Below are positions 8,265 through 10,906 of a DNA stretch of 10,906 bases, piece after piece. The stretch comes from Parachlorella kessleri. Lineage: Eukaryota > Chlorophyta > Trebouxiophyceae > Chlorellales > Chlorellaceae. The notes under the pieces are model-generated. The model saw only the letters and a program-made list of their open reading frames with translations. It searched no databases and had not been told where the DNA came from. How positions within the stretch are numbered: the first letter of the stretch is position 1; every line of letters begins with the position of its first letter. A program made the position numbers and the translations under genes. Where the stretch lies: positions 1 to 10,906 of the forward strand of contig BBXU01000422.1 of NCBI GenBank assembly GCA_001598975.1, given 5' to 3'.

Positions 8265-10760
8265 ATGGCCCACACCAGGCCTTTTGTCCCTTGCCAGGGT
8301 GCTGGACGGCGCCTGCAAGTGGTCGCTAGGCAGGGAGGAGGCTATGGCAGCGGCCCAAGCTTTGGGGACAGGCCTGGTGGTGGCCCTAGCTTTGGCCGCG
8401 ACCCCACAGGCAGGCTGATCATGCCTGGCAACGGCCCCCAGGGAGGCCCCGCAGGCAGGAAACTTGTTCTGCCAGGGCAGCAGGGCGGCCAGCGGCCGCA
8501 GCCAGGCGGTGGCGCCGGTGGTGCACCCTCTCCCGCTTTTGGCAACTTCCGGCCGCCCCCAGGCTTCATGGATGCGCCAGGCAAGCCTGAGGCACCAGAG
8601 GCGACGATGAGCGTTGAGGAGATGCTAAACCGGCTGCGCAGCAACGCGGGCGAGTGGCACCAGCAGGCCAAGCTGCTGCCGCTGCTGCTGCGGGCCGGGT
8701 GCGACAGCGTGGCGGTGGAGGAGGCGGTGGGCCTGGAGCGGCGAGTACAAAATGTGTGGATCGCCGCGGAGCAGGTGTGACTCGAGTGCATGTCACAAGG
8801 AGGGCACCAAGGGTGCACCAAGGCAGTGAGCTGCGCTGTCGGGGAGGAGTGGCACACGAGTCACAGTGACTACCCTGCTTATCATCCTGCTGGGCGTATG
8901 TGTGCACCAGCAGAGCTAATGCAGGAAAGGCACCGTAACGCGTTTCAGCTAGGGTGCTTGGCCCTGCACATCCGGCCAGCCCTTTGATGGGCTGCGTGCA
9001 GCCTATAGTGTCCTAGACAGCAGTCTTGCAGGGCTGCATGTACGACATCTTGTGTGCTTGCTTGTCAACCCTCAGTGCGCCTGGCAGCCTGGTTTGCCCC
9101 GCGACCCTGGCTTCCGATTGCGCCGCGACTGCAGGTGTACGAGTCCGTCAAGAAGTCGGGGGAGCTGTCAGGCGCAGAGCTGGCCCACTTTGATGGGGAG
9201 GGCGGGGAGGAGCTGCTGTATGAGCTGCGGCTCCTTTCCATCAAGCAGCGCACGCAGGCGGCGGCGTACATTGTCGAGAATGACCTCACACCGCAGGTAG
9301 GCGCGCTTGGGCCGAGTGTACTCGCTCGCTCTTTGGGCTGGCTAGGCTGGCGTGGGCGGGAGCAGCCATGAGAGGGAGTAGGGAGAGGCTGCTGGAGGAT
9401 CCAGATCCCATGCCTGTGCCTCATAGTGAGCTTGTTCTTCATCCGTACGCTTAATCCAAGTCGCCAGTGCTTGCCAGCCAGGTGCACGTGTGTGCCGCCC
9501 ACCTCATCACTGCTCCTTTTCATGCAACGGGAGCAGTGCACACCTAGAGGCTCAAGCTGTGCTCCCAGCTGCCCACTTGCCACTCGCAGGAGAGTCTGGT
9601 GCTGGCGCGGGCCGTGAAGGACCATGAGCGTCGTGTGGGCACCAAGGAGGGGTTCAGCAACGAGATGGGCGACTGCCTGGCCTACAAATACTACAGAGAC
9701 GTGAGTGGCAGTGCACCCTGCTGCGTAAGGGGTTTGAAGGGGCAAGCAGACAACATAGTTAAAGATCAGCCTTTGGGTCCACTGTTTGCTGCCCCGCTGT
9801 AGCCGGCGCAAGTTCTTGACTTGGAGCTGCTTCATGGAAGCCCTCTGTGGTTATTTTGCCCTATGGCTACTGGCCCTCATTTGCAGACCCTGCCGTGCAA
9901 AGTGATTCTGTGCAGGCCGTTGAGTGCCGGAGGACAGAGGATGCTGAGGTGTGCATACAGAAGGGGCTGGAAGTGGCGGTGTCGAGGGAAGCCAGGACAC
10001 GGCTGGTGAGTTAGTGAGCCGGCGAAGCAGTGTCGGCCAGGCTTGACCGCATCCACAGGACTGCACAGTGCACATGCCACAGCTGCACAGCACGCATGTG
10101 CCCGCTAGGCATGCTGGACAGTTTAGGCGAGCATGGTTGGCAGTGCAAAGCTTGGAAGAGCTCGAATGCAGAGCCTATGAAGATGGGAGTGACTGCTTCA
10201 GTGCGGGACGTTGTGTGTAACCAGTGAGAGCACGTCACCCCCTTGTTGCTTCAGGCGTCGATGCTGTCAGACAAGGAGGAGGTGGAGGCGGCGCGACCAA
10301 CAGCTACTCTCACCACGCTGCGCATGACCAAGGACGAGCTTGGCAGCCGCATTGTGGTGGTGCCTGGCAGCCTGCAGGTGGGAGGAGAGGCGAGGGGGGC
10401 GCAACCCATGCTGCCTGGTGGCCATGGGTCTGCCAGCAAGCTTCGCAACGTTTCACATAATCCCACCTTGCCTGCAGCTCTGCGTACGTGGTAACAGTTG
10501 TGACCAAACACTGACAGCTGGCCCAGCCACTATCAGGGAACATATATCGGCCTACCGAGAAATAGGGAGTGGTGCATGCCCAGTGTTGCAGTCACCATCG
10601 TCACCTTAAGTGTGCCATCAGTGGTCCCTGTCGACTTGTGTGTGCCATGGTCTCGTGATCGCAGGAGTGCACAGCCCACGACCTGAGGTCCGCACCTAAG
10701 GCCGCCTCAGAGGGCGTGTTTGGCAACTTCAGGGTACCCTCAGGCAACCATGAGTGGGTG
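8265..10760 (+). CDS. RAF1: Rubisco accumulation factor 1 (RAF1), 3'-truncated by window edge, 6 exons visible
   Basis: Chloroplast stroma chaperone. A RAF1 dimer clamps the Rubisco large-subunit dimer after chaperonin folding and drives assembly of the octameric core before small subunits displace it. Exons: 8265-8774, 9135-9296, 9590-9700, 9916-10005, 10255-10377, 10665-10760. They total 364 codons; all visible introns are phase 0. Residues 1-22 form a short Arg-containing presequence (RRLQVVAR), followed by a Gly/Pro-rich linker at 23-112. The helical alpha domain begins near MSVEEMLNRL at 115 and includes VQNVWIAAEQ, VYESVKKSGEL, LLYELRLLSIKQR, YIVENDL, VLARAVKDHERR and GDCLAYKYYRD. The flexible link and beta domain follow (TTLRMTKDELGSR, VVVPGSLQ, then FGNFRVPSGNHEWV at 350-364). 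Plant RAF1 has about 430-450 residues, so some 70-90 lie beyond the window. The ATG sits in AACCATGGCC, close to the Chlamydomonas start consensus, nine codons after an in-frame TAA. An upstream transit-peptide exon joined at the acceptor near 8297 remains possible. Confidence 0.92.
8331..8580 (+). other. low-complexity Gly/Pro-rich linker coding segment of RAF1
   Basis: Residues about 23-105 are dominated by Gly, Pro, Gln and Arg. GPSFG occurs twice in near-tandem (residues 30-34 and 40-44), and there is an FGNFRPPPG motif at 92-100. There are few hydrophobic residues and no predicted helix, so this is most likely disordered in the mature protein, lying between the transit peptide and the helical alpha domain. 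Confidence 0.7.
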
Positions 10761-10906
10761 GTAAGTCAGGGAAATACTGCTAAGGCTTGCTGCTGCTGCT
10801 GCTGCTGCTGCTCCAACATCGAAGGTGCATGGCTACCTCAGTTGCGTGGGTTGAGGGAGAGGTCCTTCATGAGCTTGCAATTCAAGATGGAATTGCACGT
10901 GACAGG
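10761..10906 (+). other. start of the next RAF1 intron, running off the window
   Basis: A strong donor GTAAGT follows codon 364 (GTG, Val) of RAF1. No acceptor followed by sequence resembling the missing C-terminus of RAF1 is seen before the window ends, so the intron is at least 146 bases. Confidence 0.65.
10788..10812 (+). repeat. (TGC)8 trinucleotide microsatellite in a RAF1 intron
   Basis: Eight uninterrupted TGC units lie about 27 bases after the donor of the truncated RAF1 intron. CAG/CTG repeats are common and length-polymorphic in algal genomes. Confidence 0.9.

Noticed and set aside
8102..8329. ATG-started + strand frame upstream of RAF1 as a separate small gene
   Set aside because: It overlaps the RAF1 start in another frame and ends at once. 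At best it is a 5' UTR or alternative transit-peptide exon.
8342..8857. 171-codon Pro/Ser-rich open frame on the - strand
   Set aside because: This is the reverse complement of the Gly/Pro-rich RAF1 first exon; GC-rich exons often lack antisense stops.
9065..9835. 256-codon open frame on the - strand
   Set aside because: It runs antisense across two RAF1 exons and the intron between them. RAF1 family motifs lie on the + strand, and this frame has no recognisable domain.

Overview
The window looks like nuclear DNA of a green alga, probably a chlorophyte near the Chlamydomonadales. Three points support this: three intron-dense protein genes (introns of about 107-360 bases with GT/AG borders and mostly CTGCAG-type acceptors), GC-rich exons, and a gene for the plant/algal/cyanobacterial Rubisco assembly chaperone RAF1 that starts in an algal-type AACCATGGCC context. 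The species is inference. I see no bacterial operon, rRNA, tRNA, CRISPR array or recognisable transposon.

Layout. (1) Positions 1-362 appear to be an intron. Positions 363-3172 on the + strand carry the last ten exons (261 codons and a stop) of an NAD(P)-dependent aldehyde dehydrogenase whose N-terminal half lies upstream of the window. (2) Positions 3173-4620 are non-coding and hold the 3' ends of two convergent genes, with candidate TGTAA polyadenylation signals on both strands. (3) Positions 7917 down to 4621 on the - strand hold a complete eight-exon gene for an IMP-specific 5'-nucleotidase (ISN1 family, HAD fold), 489 residues, with an N-terminus that looks like an organelle-targeting presequence. 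(4) Positions 7918-8264 are a short divergent promoter region. (5) From 8265 on the + strand to the window edge is RAF1: six exons (364 residues) are visible and the last part of its C-terminal beta domain is missing.

The exon models rest on three checks: splice sites conform to GT/AG, reading phase is kept across every junction, and the joined proteins read continuously through family motifs. For ALDH these are ELGG, the catalytic Cys block, EEIFGPV-like and PFGG-x-K-x-SG. For ISN1 they are DxDGTLY, GNKSLG and GDRFxxxGND. For RAF1 they are the YESVKKSGEL to YIVENDL block and the FGNFRVP strand. The three genes do not form one pathway: one is carbonyl detoxification or acetate metabolism, one is purine nucleotide turnover, and one is Rubisco biogenesis. 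The only suggestive link is the divergent ISN1-RAF1 pair sharing about 350 bases of upstream DNA.

I found no undescribed multi-gene system. The points most worth a second look are: an in-frame, stop-free 264-base intron in ISN1; a G-quadruplex-forming (GGGT)n run five bases into another ISN1 intron; the likely organelle targeting of ISN1; and a duplicated FGNFRxPxG motif joining the disordered N-terminal linker of RAF1 to its beta domain.
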